Shown: positions 1 through 6,385 of the stretch, piece by piece
How positions within the stretch are numbered: position 1 is the stretch's first letter
Layout of the letters: each line of letters opens with the position of its first letter
Source: JAPLYB01 sp964481435
Lineage (GTDB): Archaea > Nanobdellota > Nanobdellia > Pacearchaeales > UBA284
Direction: 5' to 3'
NCBI GenBank assembly: GCA_964481435.1
Contig: CAYZTH010000005.1
Coordinates: forward strand, 1-30,897
DNA length: 30,897 bases
Notes under the pieces: generated by a model
The model's database searches: none
What the model was told of the DNA's origin: nothing
Seen by the model: the letters and a program-made list of their open reading frames with translations, nothing else
Translations under genes and position numbers: made by a program

Positions 1-54
1 TTAGGTGAGAACTAATTTTCGGTAGCCTTACGACATATGTCACTAGGCTATACA
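1..54 (+). repeat. Left copy of a 54-bp terminal inverted repeat
   Basis: Bases 1-54 recur as an exact reverse complement at 30843-30896. The copy contains a perfect 10-bp palindrome, GACATATGTC (32-41), framed by TAGCCT (23-28) and AGGCTA (45-50). In the left copy only, an outer pair TTAGGTG (1-7) and CACCTAA (53-59) makes the whole stretch a nested dyad. Each copy lies upstream of a gene reading into the window and has the same orientation relative to that gene (rpo7 here, EF-2 at the other end). It may be a dispersed repeat that stopped the assembly. Confidence 0.9.
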
Positions 55-168
55 CCTAAAACCCAAAAACAAAGATTTTTAAATCTAAATTTTGTCACTT
101 AAATGTAAATGTTTAGTCCGTAGACTCTAAAACATATTAAATACAACGAATAAAAAATCTAATAAAAA

Positions 169-792
169 ATGTTCTTTATTGTAAAGGCAAAAGACCACGT
201 AAGAGTAGAACCCCACCTATTTGCTCTTCCTGTCAAAGAAGCAGTAAGAAAACAGCTTGAAAAAACTTATGAGAACTTTATTGACGAGGAACTTGGAGCA
301 GTTATCGCTGTGCTTGATGTTGGGGACGTCAAAGAGGGAATCTTGATTTCCGGAGATGCTGCAGCCTATTATTCTTCAGAATTCTCCTTGCTTGTATTCA
401 AACCAATCCTACAAGAACTTGTCTATGGAGAAGTCACCGAGATAACTAATTTTGGAGCTTTTATGAATCTAGGAACATTTGATGCAATGATACACATAAG
501 CCAGACAATGGAAGATTTTGTTAACTTCTCAAAAACTGGAACATTGATGGGAAAAAATACAAAACGAGTCCTGAAAAAAGGAGACCTTTGTATGGCAAGA
601 ATTGTTGCAATCAGCTTCAAGACTGTGCCTCCAAAAATCGGCCTGACAATGAGACAGCCGGGACTGGGAAAAATCGAATGGGTACAAGAGGATAAGAAAA
701 AATCCAAGATGCTTGCAATCAAGATGGAAAGAACTGCTGGAAAAGAAGATAAAGGAAAGAAAGGCAAGGACAAGAAGGAGAAAGGAAAATGA
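169..792 (+). CDS. rpo7: DNA-directed RNA polymerase subunit Rpo7 (RpoE1/E')
   Basis: Archaeal counterpart of eukaryotic Rpb7. With Rpo4 it forms the stalk of RNA polymerase, which binds emerging RNA and assists initiation and termination. The 207-aa protein has the N-terminal tip domain (about 1-80, ending LLVFKPILQELVYGEV) and an S1-type OB domain (about 82-165, with NFGAFMNLGTFDAMIHISQ). The late motif KIGLTMRQPGLGKIEW is typical of archaeal Rpo7. The C-terminal 30 residues are a Lys-rich tail longer than usual. An AT-rich box near 132-143 lies about 30 nt before the ATG. The stop overlaps the next start as ATGA, so Spt4 is probably translationally coupled. This rpo7-spt4-S24e-S27ae order is a known archaeal arrangement. 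Confidence 0.96.
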   Translation: MFFIVKAKDHVRVEPHLFALPVKEAVRKQLEKTYENFIDEELGAVIAVLDVGDVKEGILISGDAAAYYSSEFSLLVFKPILQELVYGEVTEITNFGAFMNLGTFDAMIHISQTMEDFVNFSKTGTLMGKNTKRVLKKGDLCMARIVAISFKTVPPKIGLTMRQPGLGKIEWVQEDKKKSKMLAIKMERTAGKEDKGKKGKDKKEKGK

Positions 793-980
793 GCATAAAA
801 CCTAAAGTCTGCAAAAAGTGCAAAATCCTAGTAGAAAATCAAACATGTCCAATTTGCCAGGGCAATTCATTGGTTGACAGCTGGAAAGGCAAGATTATCG
901 TTCTTAACTCAGAAAAAAGCGAAATTTGCCAAAAGATAGCGATTAAACAAAAAGGCACTTACGCTTTGAAAATAAGATAA
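789..980 (+). CDS. spt4: Transcription elongation factor Spt4 (RpoE2/E'')
   Basis: Small zinc protein that pairs with Spt5 to hold the RNA polymerase clamp closed and increase processivity. The 63-aa product begins with a four-cysteine zinc ribbon (C8, C11, C20, C23; CKKCKILVENQTCPICQ), followed by the short beta domain expected of Spt4 (NSLVDSWKGKIIVLNSEKS). The ATG overlaps the rpo7 stop by 4 nt (ATGA). Spt5 is not in this window. Length and motif match the archaeal family. Confidence 0.94.
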   Translation: MSIKPKVCKKCKILVENQTCPICQGNSLVDSWKGKIIVLNSEKSEICQKIAIKQKGTYALKIR

Positions 981-987
981 TTATAAG

Positions 988-995
988 TTTATAAA
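988..995 (+). promoter_or_regulatory. TATA-like box for the S24e-S27ae genes
   Basis: TTTATAAA is centred about 32 nt before the S24e ATG at 1023, which fits an archaeal promoter giving a leader of only a few bases. It lies directly after the spt4 stop codon. Confidence 0.6.
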
Positions 996-1022
996 CCATC
1001 TAAATTAAATATACTATACAAA

Positions 1023-1301
1023 ATGATAACTGTCGAAAAAAAGGAAAATAAACCCTTATTAGATAGGGAAGAAATTTATGCTATTGTCAAAGAGAAAGTC
1101 ACTCCTTCATTAGCTTTGATGCAGGAAGAGATTGCAAAGAAATTAGAAAAGAAAAAAGAACTTGTCGTAATAAAGAATGTATACCCGAGATACGGAAAAC
1201 AAGAGGCAAGTGTCATTGCCTATATTTATAATTCAGAAGAGTCTTTGAAAAAATTTGAACCTAAAAAGAAAGAGAAGAAAGCAGCTGAGGAAAAGAAATA
1301 A
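1023..1301 (+). CDS. rps24e: Small ribosomal subunit protein eS24 (S24e)
   Basis: Component of the archaeal 30S subunit, shared with eukaryotes but absent from bacteria. The 92-aa protein has the expected opening strand (VEKKENKPLLDREEIYAIV) and the diagnostic segment VVIKNVYPRYGKQEASVIAYIYNS, followed by a basic, Lys/Glu-rich tail. A TATA-like box precedes it and S27ae follows 33 bp later. Genomic pairing of S24e with S27ae and the Rpo7/Spt4 genes is common in archaea and supports the call. Confidence 0.94.
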   Translation: MITVEKKENKPLLDREEIYAIVKEKVTPSLALMQEEIAKKLEKKKELVVIKNVYPRYGKQEASVIAYIYNSEESLKKFEPKKKEKKAAEEKK

Positions 1302-1334
1302 ATATAACTAAAAGTTCTACTATACCTATAAAAA

Positions 1335-1526
1335 ATGGCAGGAAAACACAAAAAGAAGAACAAGAAGCAGAGCGAAAGATGGAAAAAATACACTGTCAAG
1401 GGAGACAGTATAGAGCGGAACGCAAAGTTCTGTCCAAGATGTGGACCGGGCATATTTCTATCTGAATCACAGAGTAAAGACAGGCTATACTGTGGAAAGT
1501 GCCACTATACCGAGTATAAAAGATAG
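1335..1526 (+). CDS. rps27ae: Small ribosomal subunit protein eS31 (S27ae)
   Basis: Zinc-ribbon protein of the 30S subunit; in eukaryotes it is made as a ubiquitin fusion, in archaea as a free protein. The 63-aa product has a very basic N-terminus (1-22) and then a C2-C2 zinc site: C33 and C36 in CPRCGPG, C53 and C56 in YCGKCHYTEY. Length and spacing are standard. It follows S24e directly and is likely co-transcribed with it. Confidence 0.94.
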   Translation: MAGKHKKKNKKQSERWKKYTVKGDSIERNAKFCPRCGPGIFLSESQSKDRLYCGKCHYTEYKR

Positions 1527-1554
1527 ATAAAAAAGAGGAGAACATAAAAAAGAA

Positions 1555-1734
1555 ATGGAATTCACAATCTTCATACCAATCGGAATTATCTTATTTTTGA
1601 TAGTTTATTTCTTTGCATTCAAGTTCAAGAACGACAGGTACACTGTAGACTTCTTCAGAAAGAACAGGGGTTTCGGACATCCCTATGGCGCTGAACCTAA
1701 CCTTGGCTGGGGAAACGTCCCTAAAGGGATCTAA
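1555..1734 (+). CDS. Putative small single-pass membrane protein, 59 aa
   Basis: This short ORF begins 28 bp after the S27ae stop. The start ATG is preceded by a GAGGAG stretch, but about 15 nt upstream, which is far for a Shine-Dalgarno site. The product has one strongly hydrophobic segment (about residues 4-22, IFIPIGIILFLIVYFFAF). A positively charged turn (KFKNDR) and a Gly/Pro-rich tail (HPYGAEPN) follow. I do not recognise the family. The case for it being real is position, same strand and a coherent membrane-protein pattern. Against it, an antisense ORF (1591-1863) overlaps it and also reads plausibly. Confidence 0.45.
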   Translation: MEFTIFIPIGIILFLIVYFFAFKFKNDRYTVDFFRKNRGFGHPYGAEPNLGWGNVPKGI

Positions 1735-1806
1735 TAGGATAGAATTGAGAATTTCTTTATACTGAATTTGTTCAAGAAAACTTTGGTCTAGAAAGAGACT
1801 TCCGTC

Positions 1807-2061
1807 TTGACTGATAAAACCCTGAGGGAAGCTCTCGAACAGTTCAAAAAGATTTGTTCTCAAGACTCCCCCTGGGCAAAAAGAGGTGATAATAATGTTA
1901 GTACTTTTGAGTTTATAAATCTTTCGTTTTTTATTAATTACATAGTGACAACTAATTTTGACAACTATACAGTTACTAGAAATGGCAGTATATTAAGCTA
2001 TACCTCTGGCAAAATATCCATCGATAAACTCTGGAAAAAGTTTATTAATCAAGACAGATAG
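1807..2061 (+). CDS. Hypothetical protein, 84 aa, TTG start
   Basis: This ORF fills the gap before scpA and ends 7 bp before its ATG. It starts at a TTG just after an in-frame stop (1789-1791) and encodes a soluble, helical-looking N-terminus (TLREALEQFKKICSQD) and a Thr/Asn/Tyr-rich second half. No known family is recognised. The lack of an ATG and of a ribosome-binding site makes it doubtful; it could be the remnant of a longer gene. The 334-bp stretch 1735-2068 holds nothing else that I can identify. Confidence 0.33.
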   Translation: MTDKTLREALEQFKKICSQDSPWAKRGDNNVSTFEFINLSFFINYIVTTNFDNYTVTRNGSILSYTSGKISIDKLWKKFINQDR

Positions 2062-2068
2062 GCTTTAG

Positions 2069-3055
2069 ATGGAAAAAGAAGTGAAACTGATTCCAGAAGA
2101 AAAAAGTGAAAAAAACCCTGATTTAGGTAGTACCAATAAGGGCAAAATAGACAAAGTCGGACAGGACCAGATCTACGACATGCTTGTGTCAAGAGAGTTG
2201 AGTTGGCAAGCCTTACTTTTAGACCTGATTAACACTGAAAGGCTTAATCCCTGGGATATTGACCTTTCTATACTTGCACAGAGATATGTAGAGAAGATAA
2301 AGGAGCTCCAAGAGCTCGGAGAGAATGCTTTTTTCATATCTTCTAAGGTATTATTAGCAGCAGCCATCTTATTGAGGATAAAATCAGAGATACTTCACGA
2401 AAATATCAAAGATATTGATGAAATACTTTTTGAGAGCAAGAAAAAAATGAGAGATGAGCTGGTCAAGAATCCACAGATAATCACCCTTGAAGAGGATGAA
2501 ATCCCTTTAATCATGCCAAGAACACCACTTCCGAGAGCCAGGAAAGTCACCCTGCCTGAACTTATGAGCGCATTAGATAAGGCCATCAACACAGAACACA
2601 GAAGAATCAAGAAATCTTTGTACCTTAATAGAGCAAGAAGGGATGTCGGTGTTACTATCTTCCCAAGATTCACGTTTAACATTGCTCAAAAAATCAAGGA
2701 CATTTTTGGAAAGATAAGGGAGCTTTTTATGAAAAAGAAATCAGACAAGCTTGTTTTCTCTGAACTTGTCTCAAGCAATGAAAAGACAGAGAGAATTCCT
2801 GTTTTTCTCTCTCTTGTGCATCTTGACCATCAGAAGAAGATATGGCTCGAGCAAGAGCAAGCTTTCAGTGAGATTCAGATATATCTTAAGAAGCAACGAG
2901 ACACGATTCTTGAAGAGCAGAACAATCCGGAAGATCTTGAAAAAGAGGCTCAAGAGATTGAGGGTCTTGAAGGGGAAAAAGGAGAATTTATCGGAGAGCA
3001 CGAAGAAATAAAGATGAGAGAAGATAAAGAAAAATCAGGCAATTCGCCACAATAA
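2069..3055 (+). CDS. scpA: Segregation and condensation protein ScpA
   Basis: Kleisin subunit that bridges the head and neck of SMC dimers in the prokaryotic condensin complex. The N-terminal third carries the family signature: LLDLINTERLNPWDIDLSILAQRYVEKI followed, after a short gap, by a hydrophobic helix in ISSKVLLAAAILLRIKSEIL. The central part is Lys/Glu-rich, and a winged-helix-like region (about 215-285, ending ERIPVFLSLVHLDHQKKIWLEQ) should contact the SMC head. A Glu-rich tail closes the 328-aa protein. The ATG lies 7 bp after the preceding small ORF. SMC itself is outside the window. Confidence 0.9.
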   Translation: MEKEVKLIPEEKSEKNPDLGSTNKGKIDKVGQDQIYDMLVSRELSWQALLLDLINTERLNPWDIDLSILAQRYVEKIKELQELGENAFFISSKVLLAAAILLRIKSEILHENIKDIDEILFESKKKMRDELVKNPQIITLEEDEIPLIMPRTPLPRARKVTLPELMSALDKAINTEHRRIKKSLYLNRARRDVGVTIFPRFTFNIAQKIKDIFGKIRELFMKKKSDKLVFSELVSSNEKTERIPVFLSLVHLDHQKKIWLEQEQAFSEIQIYLKKQRDTILEEQNNPEDLEKEAQEIEGLEGEKGEFIGEHEEIKMREDKEKSGNSPQ

Positions 3056-3057
3056 TC

Positions 3058-3065
3058 TTTTTAAG
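3058..3065 (+). promoter_or_regulatory. TATA-like box for the Tam41-like gene
   Basis: TTTTTAAG starts 3 bp after the scpA stop and is centred about 26 nt before the ATG at 3087. This spacing predicts a leaderless transcript for the Tam41-like gene, separate from the scpA transcript. Confidence 0.55.
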
Positions 3066-3086
3066 CTGAAAATATCTAAAGGCGAA

Positions 3087-4010
3087 ATGAAAGAAAGACT
3101 ATCTTTTGACCCAGAAAAATTATTAAAAAAATATAATCAGCCAGCATTTGCCTTCGCATACGGTTCAGGAGTATTTCGAGAACAAGCCCCAAAAGGAGCA
3201 ACCCAGATTGATTTTGTCTTTGGAGTTAAAAATACAAGAGACTGGCACGAGAGAAACATGTCAAGAAATCCCGAAGATTATTCTTTTGTAGCAAGAGTGC
3301 TTGGATCCGGGGTTGTTGCAAATATTCAAAGGAGAAGAGCAGGGGTATACTATCATCCGTTTGTTCCTTTTGAAGGCCAGCAGATAAAATATGGTGTTGT
3401 TTGTCTTGAAGACCTTCAAAATGATTTAGAGCATTGGTCTCATTTATATCTTGCCGGAAGACTTCAAAAACCAGTTCTAGTGATAAGGCCAAATGCTGAA
3501 ATGAACTATTCTCTCCAAAGAAATCTAGAAAATGCATTAAACGTGTCTTTATTGCTTCTTCCAAGTAAGTTTACGGAAAGACAATTGTTTATGACGCTCG
3601 CTTCTTTATCTTATACCGGGGATTCTAGAAATAGTTTTGGGGTAGATCCGGGAAAAGTTGAAAGGATTGTGCAGGGAAATTTTGAGAGATTCAGAAATTT
3701 GTATAAATCAACAATAATGGTCCGGATAAATAATGGCACCATAAAAAAAGAAGAAGAAGGATATTCACAAGATAAAGAAAGAAGTTTAGATCCAGATAAT
3801 TGGTCTAGCCTTCCTTCTTCCCTAGTCGACAGAATAGGTCAACTCCCTGGTTCATTGCCAGACGCAGAAAGAGAAATTAGAAAAGCCATATCGGATATTG
3901 TGCATGCGTCAAGTGTTTCACAAACTCAGAAGGGACTTTTCAGCGCAGGTTTATTGAAATCAGTGGAATATGTCTGGGAAAAATTAAAAAAAGCGAGAAT
4001 GAAAGACTAA
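3087..4010 (+). CDS. tam41: Tam41/Mmp37-family phosphatidate cytidylyltransferase homologue
   Basis: Tam41 in mitochondria converts phosphatidic acid and CTP to CDP-diacylglycerol. The 307-aa product shows the family landmarks in order: AYGSGVF (25-30) with GSG at 26-28, QIDFVFGV with D42 as a likely metal ligand, NPEDYS, AGVYYHPFV, IKYGVV, LYLAGRLQKPV, LASLSYTGDSR and VQGNFERFRNLY. These resemble eukaryotic Tam41 closely over most of the protein. No membrane helix is evident, as in Tam41. Archaea normally use the unrelated CarS/CdsA membrane enzyme to make CDP-archaeol, so the substrate here is open: an ether-lipid phosphate or acquired lipid are both possible. The family call is firm from motifs; the function in this archaeon is inferred. 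It is transcribed alone and converges on nth with a 4-bp overlap. Confidence 0.88.
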   Translation: MKERLSFDPEKLLKKYNQPAFAFAYGSGVFREQAPKGATQIDFVFGVKNTRDWHERNMSRNPEDYSFVARVLGSGVVANIQRRRAGVYYHPFVPFEGQQIKYGVVCLEDLQNDLEHWSHLYLAGRLQKPVLVIRPNAEMNYSLQRNLENALNVSLLLLPSKFTERQLFMTLASLSYTGDSRNSFGVDPGKVERIVQGNFERFRNLYKSTIMVRINNGTIKKEEEGYSQDKERSLDPDNWSSLPSSLVDRIGQLPGSLPDAEREIRKAISDIVHASSVSQTQKGLFSAGLLKSVEYVWEKLKKARMKD

Positions 4011-4627
4011 ATAATCCCTTCTTGCTTCAGCTTTTCAACTTGTTTCTTTCGTGTTGAATATAATCTTCCAAATCTGACAAGGGTATAATTTATAGAATTC
4101 CAGTATTTTTTTGGAAAAAGAGCTTCAAGATCTTTCTCAATCTTCTCCTGGGCCTTATTCTTTGTCCAGCCAAGAATACTCGAAAGGTAGGTGACATGTG
4201 TGTCCACACCGATTGCAGGGGCTTTATGGACATGAACTAGATAGACATTGGCAACTTTTCTTCCTACTCCGGGCAGTTCCATCAGTTCCTCTCGCGTTTT
4301 AGGTATTTTTCCTTTGTATCTATCAATTAATATTTTTGATGTAAGTAAGATATGTTTGGCCTTGGTCTTATAAAAGTTGACAGGTCTTATTATTCTTTTA
4401 ATTTCACTTAACTCTGCCCCTGCAAGGCGCTTTAGTGTAGGATATTTTTTATACAAGATATCAGAAATCTTGATGGTGGTCTCATCTTTTGTTTGACTTG
4501 ATAGAATTGTTGAAATCAAGCTTTTCCAGGGTTCTGCCCACTCAGCAGCTAGCCTTAAATCTTTATCTTTAACATCAACAAGCCTCTTTATTTTTTTTAG
4601 CTGCTGCAAAGCGAGTTTTGAATTCAT
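4007..4627 (-). CDS. nth: Endonuclease III (base-excision repair glycosylase/AP lyase)
   Basis: Removes oxidised pyrimidines from DNA and cuts the abasic strand. The 206-aa protein has the HhH-GPD fold. The hairpin-helix-hairpin LPGVGRKVANVYL carries catalytic K124, and catalytic Asp is D142 in GVDTHVTYL. I chose ATG 4627, one base after the PHP stop, over an upstream TTG (4645) that would overlap that gene. The C-terminus (RFGRLYSTRKKQVEKLKQEGII) has no cysteines, so the usual C-X6-C-X2-C-X5-C 4Fe-4S cluster loop is missing. It is the last gene of a leftward run SIMPL-PHP-nth. Confidence 0.92.
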   Translation of the reverse strand: MNSKLALQQLKKIKRLVDVKDKDLRLAAEWAEPWKSLISTILSSQTKDETTIKISDILYKKYPTLKRLAGAELSEIKRIIRPVNFYKTKAKHILLTSKILIDRYKGKIPKTREELMELPGVGRKVANVYLVHVHKAPAIGVDTHVTYLSSILGWTKNKAQEKIEKDLEALFPKKYWNSINYTLVRFGRLYSTRKKQVEKLKQEGII

Positions 4628-4628
4628 C

Positions 4629-5477
4629 TTATATTTGGACTTCAATTGGTTTTCTTTTCTTAAATATTAAAACAGAGTTATAGCCAACTTTCTTGGCAAG
4701 AGCTATTGCTTCACTAAGCTCAGAATCAACTTTCTGATTAGGTCTGTGTTTATCTCTATGAAAATCGCTTCCAATTGTTATTGGGATGCCCCTCTTTAGC
4801 GCCTCCCTTAATATCCACTCGCTGGGATTCTGTTCCCCTATATGCCAAGTCCAGCCAGACGTGTTTATTTCAATACACATTCTAGCTTTTTTTATTTTGT
4901 CGAGGAGACTTAGAACAATATGCTTATACCATCCCCGGGTTTCAATTTCTTTCCAATCACCAGAATAATTATTCTTTATTACATCAAAATGGCCGACACA
5001 ATCAAACAAACCAGATTCTATAAGCTTGTCAATCTGTTTGTAGTATAATTCTATTGCTCCTTTGATACCTCCAAAAAGTTTAGCGAAATTAGCCCAATCC
5101 TTGGGAGTATAAGGAATTAACAAGAACTTTCCTTCATGCGGAACAACGTGAACACTTCCTATGACAAAATCGTAATCTCTCTTTGATATTTCGGCCTTAG
5201 TATAACTTTGATGTCCATCTAACAGGTCAAACTCCATTCCAAAAGAGAAATCTATCTTTCCCTTGAACTCTTTTTTTAATTTTATTATATCTTGATGATA
5301 TTCTTCGGTGTTACTTGTTTTTGGGCAGGTACTATCAACTACTTCTTGCGGATAATTGTAGTGATCAGTTAAACAAATATGTTTTATTCCTGCATTTATG
5401 GCCTCTTCAATGACCTGTCTAGGGGAGAGTCCTCCATCTGAACCAGTCGTATGCATATGATAGTTTACTTTTGTCAT
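4629..5477 (-). CDS. PHP-domain phosphoesterase (histidinol-phosphatase HisJ-like)
   Basis: Metal-dependent phosphoesterase of the PHP superfamily. The 282-aa protein shows the metal-binding motifs in order: HMHTTGSDG (H7, H9), LTDHYNYP, GMEFDLLDG, GSVHVVPH, GHFDVIK, EINTSGWTW and GSDFHRDKHR. These match the HisJ/PHP histidinol-phosphatase group. No histidine-biosynthesis gene is nearby, so the substrate is not established; nucleotides or other phosphorylated metabolites are possible. A GGAG sequence lies 8 nt before the ATG. Nth follows after a single base, indicating a shared transcript. Confidence 0.85.
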   Translation of the reverse strand: MTKVNYHMHTTGSDGGLSPRQVIEEAINAGIKHICLTDHYNYPQEVVDSTCPKTSNTEEYHQDIIKLKKEFKGKIDFSFGMEFDLLDGHQSYTKAEISKRDYDFVIGSVHVVPHEGKFLLIPYTPKDWANFAKLFGGIKGAIELYYKQIDKLIESGLFDCVGHFDVIKNNYSGDWKEIETRGWYKHIVLSLLDKIKKARMCIEINTSGWTWHIGEQNPSEWILREALKRGIPITIGSDFHRDKHRPNQKVDSELSEAIALAKKVGYNSVLIFKKRKPIEVQI

Positions 5478-5527
5478 CTTTATACTCCTACAAATTCAAA
5501 ATAAAAAAATAAATAAAAAAATAAAAA

Positions 5528-6304
5528 TTAAATCAACTTGAACACAACCGCGACTTGTGCAGTGATATCTTGTTGTCCTGGATTGACGCTTGTCGAAACA
5601 GCTGACTTTGCTTCACTTGAACCCATCGCCATCATATCATTTCGGTATATTGGCCAGGGATTATAATTGAAACCAGTGTCTTGTATTGAAACAACTGCTC
5701 CAACTCTCTTTCCTAGACCTTGGGCGATACTCTCTGCCTTGATTCTAGCATCTTCTGTTGCTTGTTTCAAAGCTAGAGCCTTGTACTCATTCTGTTTTGC
5801 CTGGCTTAGCTCAAAGTTAATGTAGCTTATCAAAGCTCCATTGTCTACTCCAACATCAATGACTGTGCCTGCCTTATCAATCTTATTTGTAGGCAATTTG
5901 ACTATCATTGTGTACATTGCTCGATATCCTCTAAGAGTCTGTTGTCCGTTACTCCAGTCATAGTCCGGATATATGTTAAAGTTCTCAGTTGTAATCTCAC
6001 TTCGGTCTATGCCCATCTTAAGCAACCCCGCTGTTACATTTTCAACAATAACCGCATTTTCGTTCTTGACTTGTGCTGCGTCAGAACCATTCGTCTGAAT
6101 GTTGAAATAAATACTTACAGTATCTGGTGTTGCCTTGACTTGAGAAACTCCGTTTGTATTGATTGTAGTTCCTGGCCTTAGGCTTAGAAAAACAATCAAA
6201 GCAATTAATGCTAAGATAACTATTGCCCCGACAATTATCCAAGTTATTCTTATAGAATCACTTGAACCTTGTTTGTTCATCTTATATTTTTCTAGTTTTT
6301 GCAT
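5528..6304 (-). CDS. SIMPL (DUF541) domain protein with N-terminal membrane anchor
   Basis: SIMPL-domain proteins occur widely in cell envelopes; their biochemical role is unclear. The 258-aa product has a cytoplasmic basic stretch, one membrane helix (about 20-42, IIVGAIVILALIALIVFLSL) and an extracytoplasmic SIMPL domain (about 47-258). The domain starts NGVSQVKATPDTVSIYFNIQT and includes ITTENFNIYPDYDW and ALKQATEDARIKAESIAQGLGKRVG. The start is decided by an AGGAGG six bases before ATG 6304 and by a TATA-like box centred near 6341. An upstream in-frame ATG at 6325 would lie before the predicted transcript start. Confidence 0.88.
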   Translation of the reverse strand: MQKLEKYKMNKQGSSDSIRITWIIVGAIVILALIALIVFLSLRPGTTINTNGVSQVKATPDTVSIYFNIQTNGSDAAQVKNENAVIVENVTAGLLKMGIDRSEITTENFNIYPDYDWSNGQQTLRGYRAMYTMIVKLPTNKIDKAGTVIDVGVDNGALISYINFELSQAKQNEYKALALKQATEDARIKAESIAQGLGKRVGAVVSIQDTGFNYNPWPIYRNDMMAMGSSEAKSAVSTSVNPGQQDITAQVAVVFKLI

Positions 6305-6310
6305 GTTTAA

Positions 6311-6316
6311 CCTCCT
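6311..6316 (-). promoter_or_regulatory. Strong Shine-Dalgarno site fixing the SIMPL gene start
   Basis: On the minus strand this reads AGGAGG followed by six bases and ATG 6304. It is one of few canonical Shine-Dalgarno sites in the window and rules out the upstream ATG at 6325. A TATA-like TTTTATAAATAA (about 6334-6346) would place the transcript start near 6315. Confidence 0.7.
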
Positions 6317-6385
6317 AAATAACATAAATAAAACTTATTTATAAAACCAACGATGACTTCTAATTGATTTGAAATAATAAAGAAA

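Noticed and set aside
1591..1863. Antisense 90-aa ORF (minus strand, TTG start)
   Set aside because: It reads plausibly, but overlaps a same-strand membrane-like ORF following S27ae, has only a TTG start and no recognised family. It is kept as an alternative in the findings only.
4629..4645. Upstream TTG start for endonuclease III
   Set aside because: It would overlap the PHP gene by 17 nt and add six residues; ATG 4627, one base after the PHP stop, is the better start.
6305..6325. Upstream ATG start for the SIMPL gene
   Set aside because: It lies on top of or before the predicted transcript start, and AGGAGG is placed correctly for ATG 6304.
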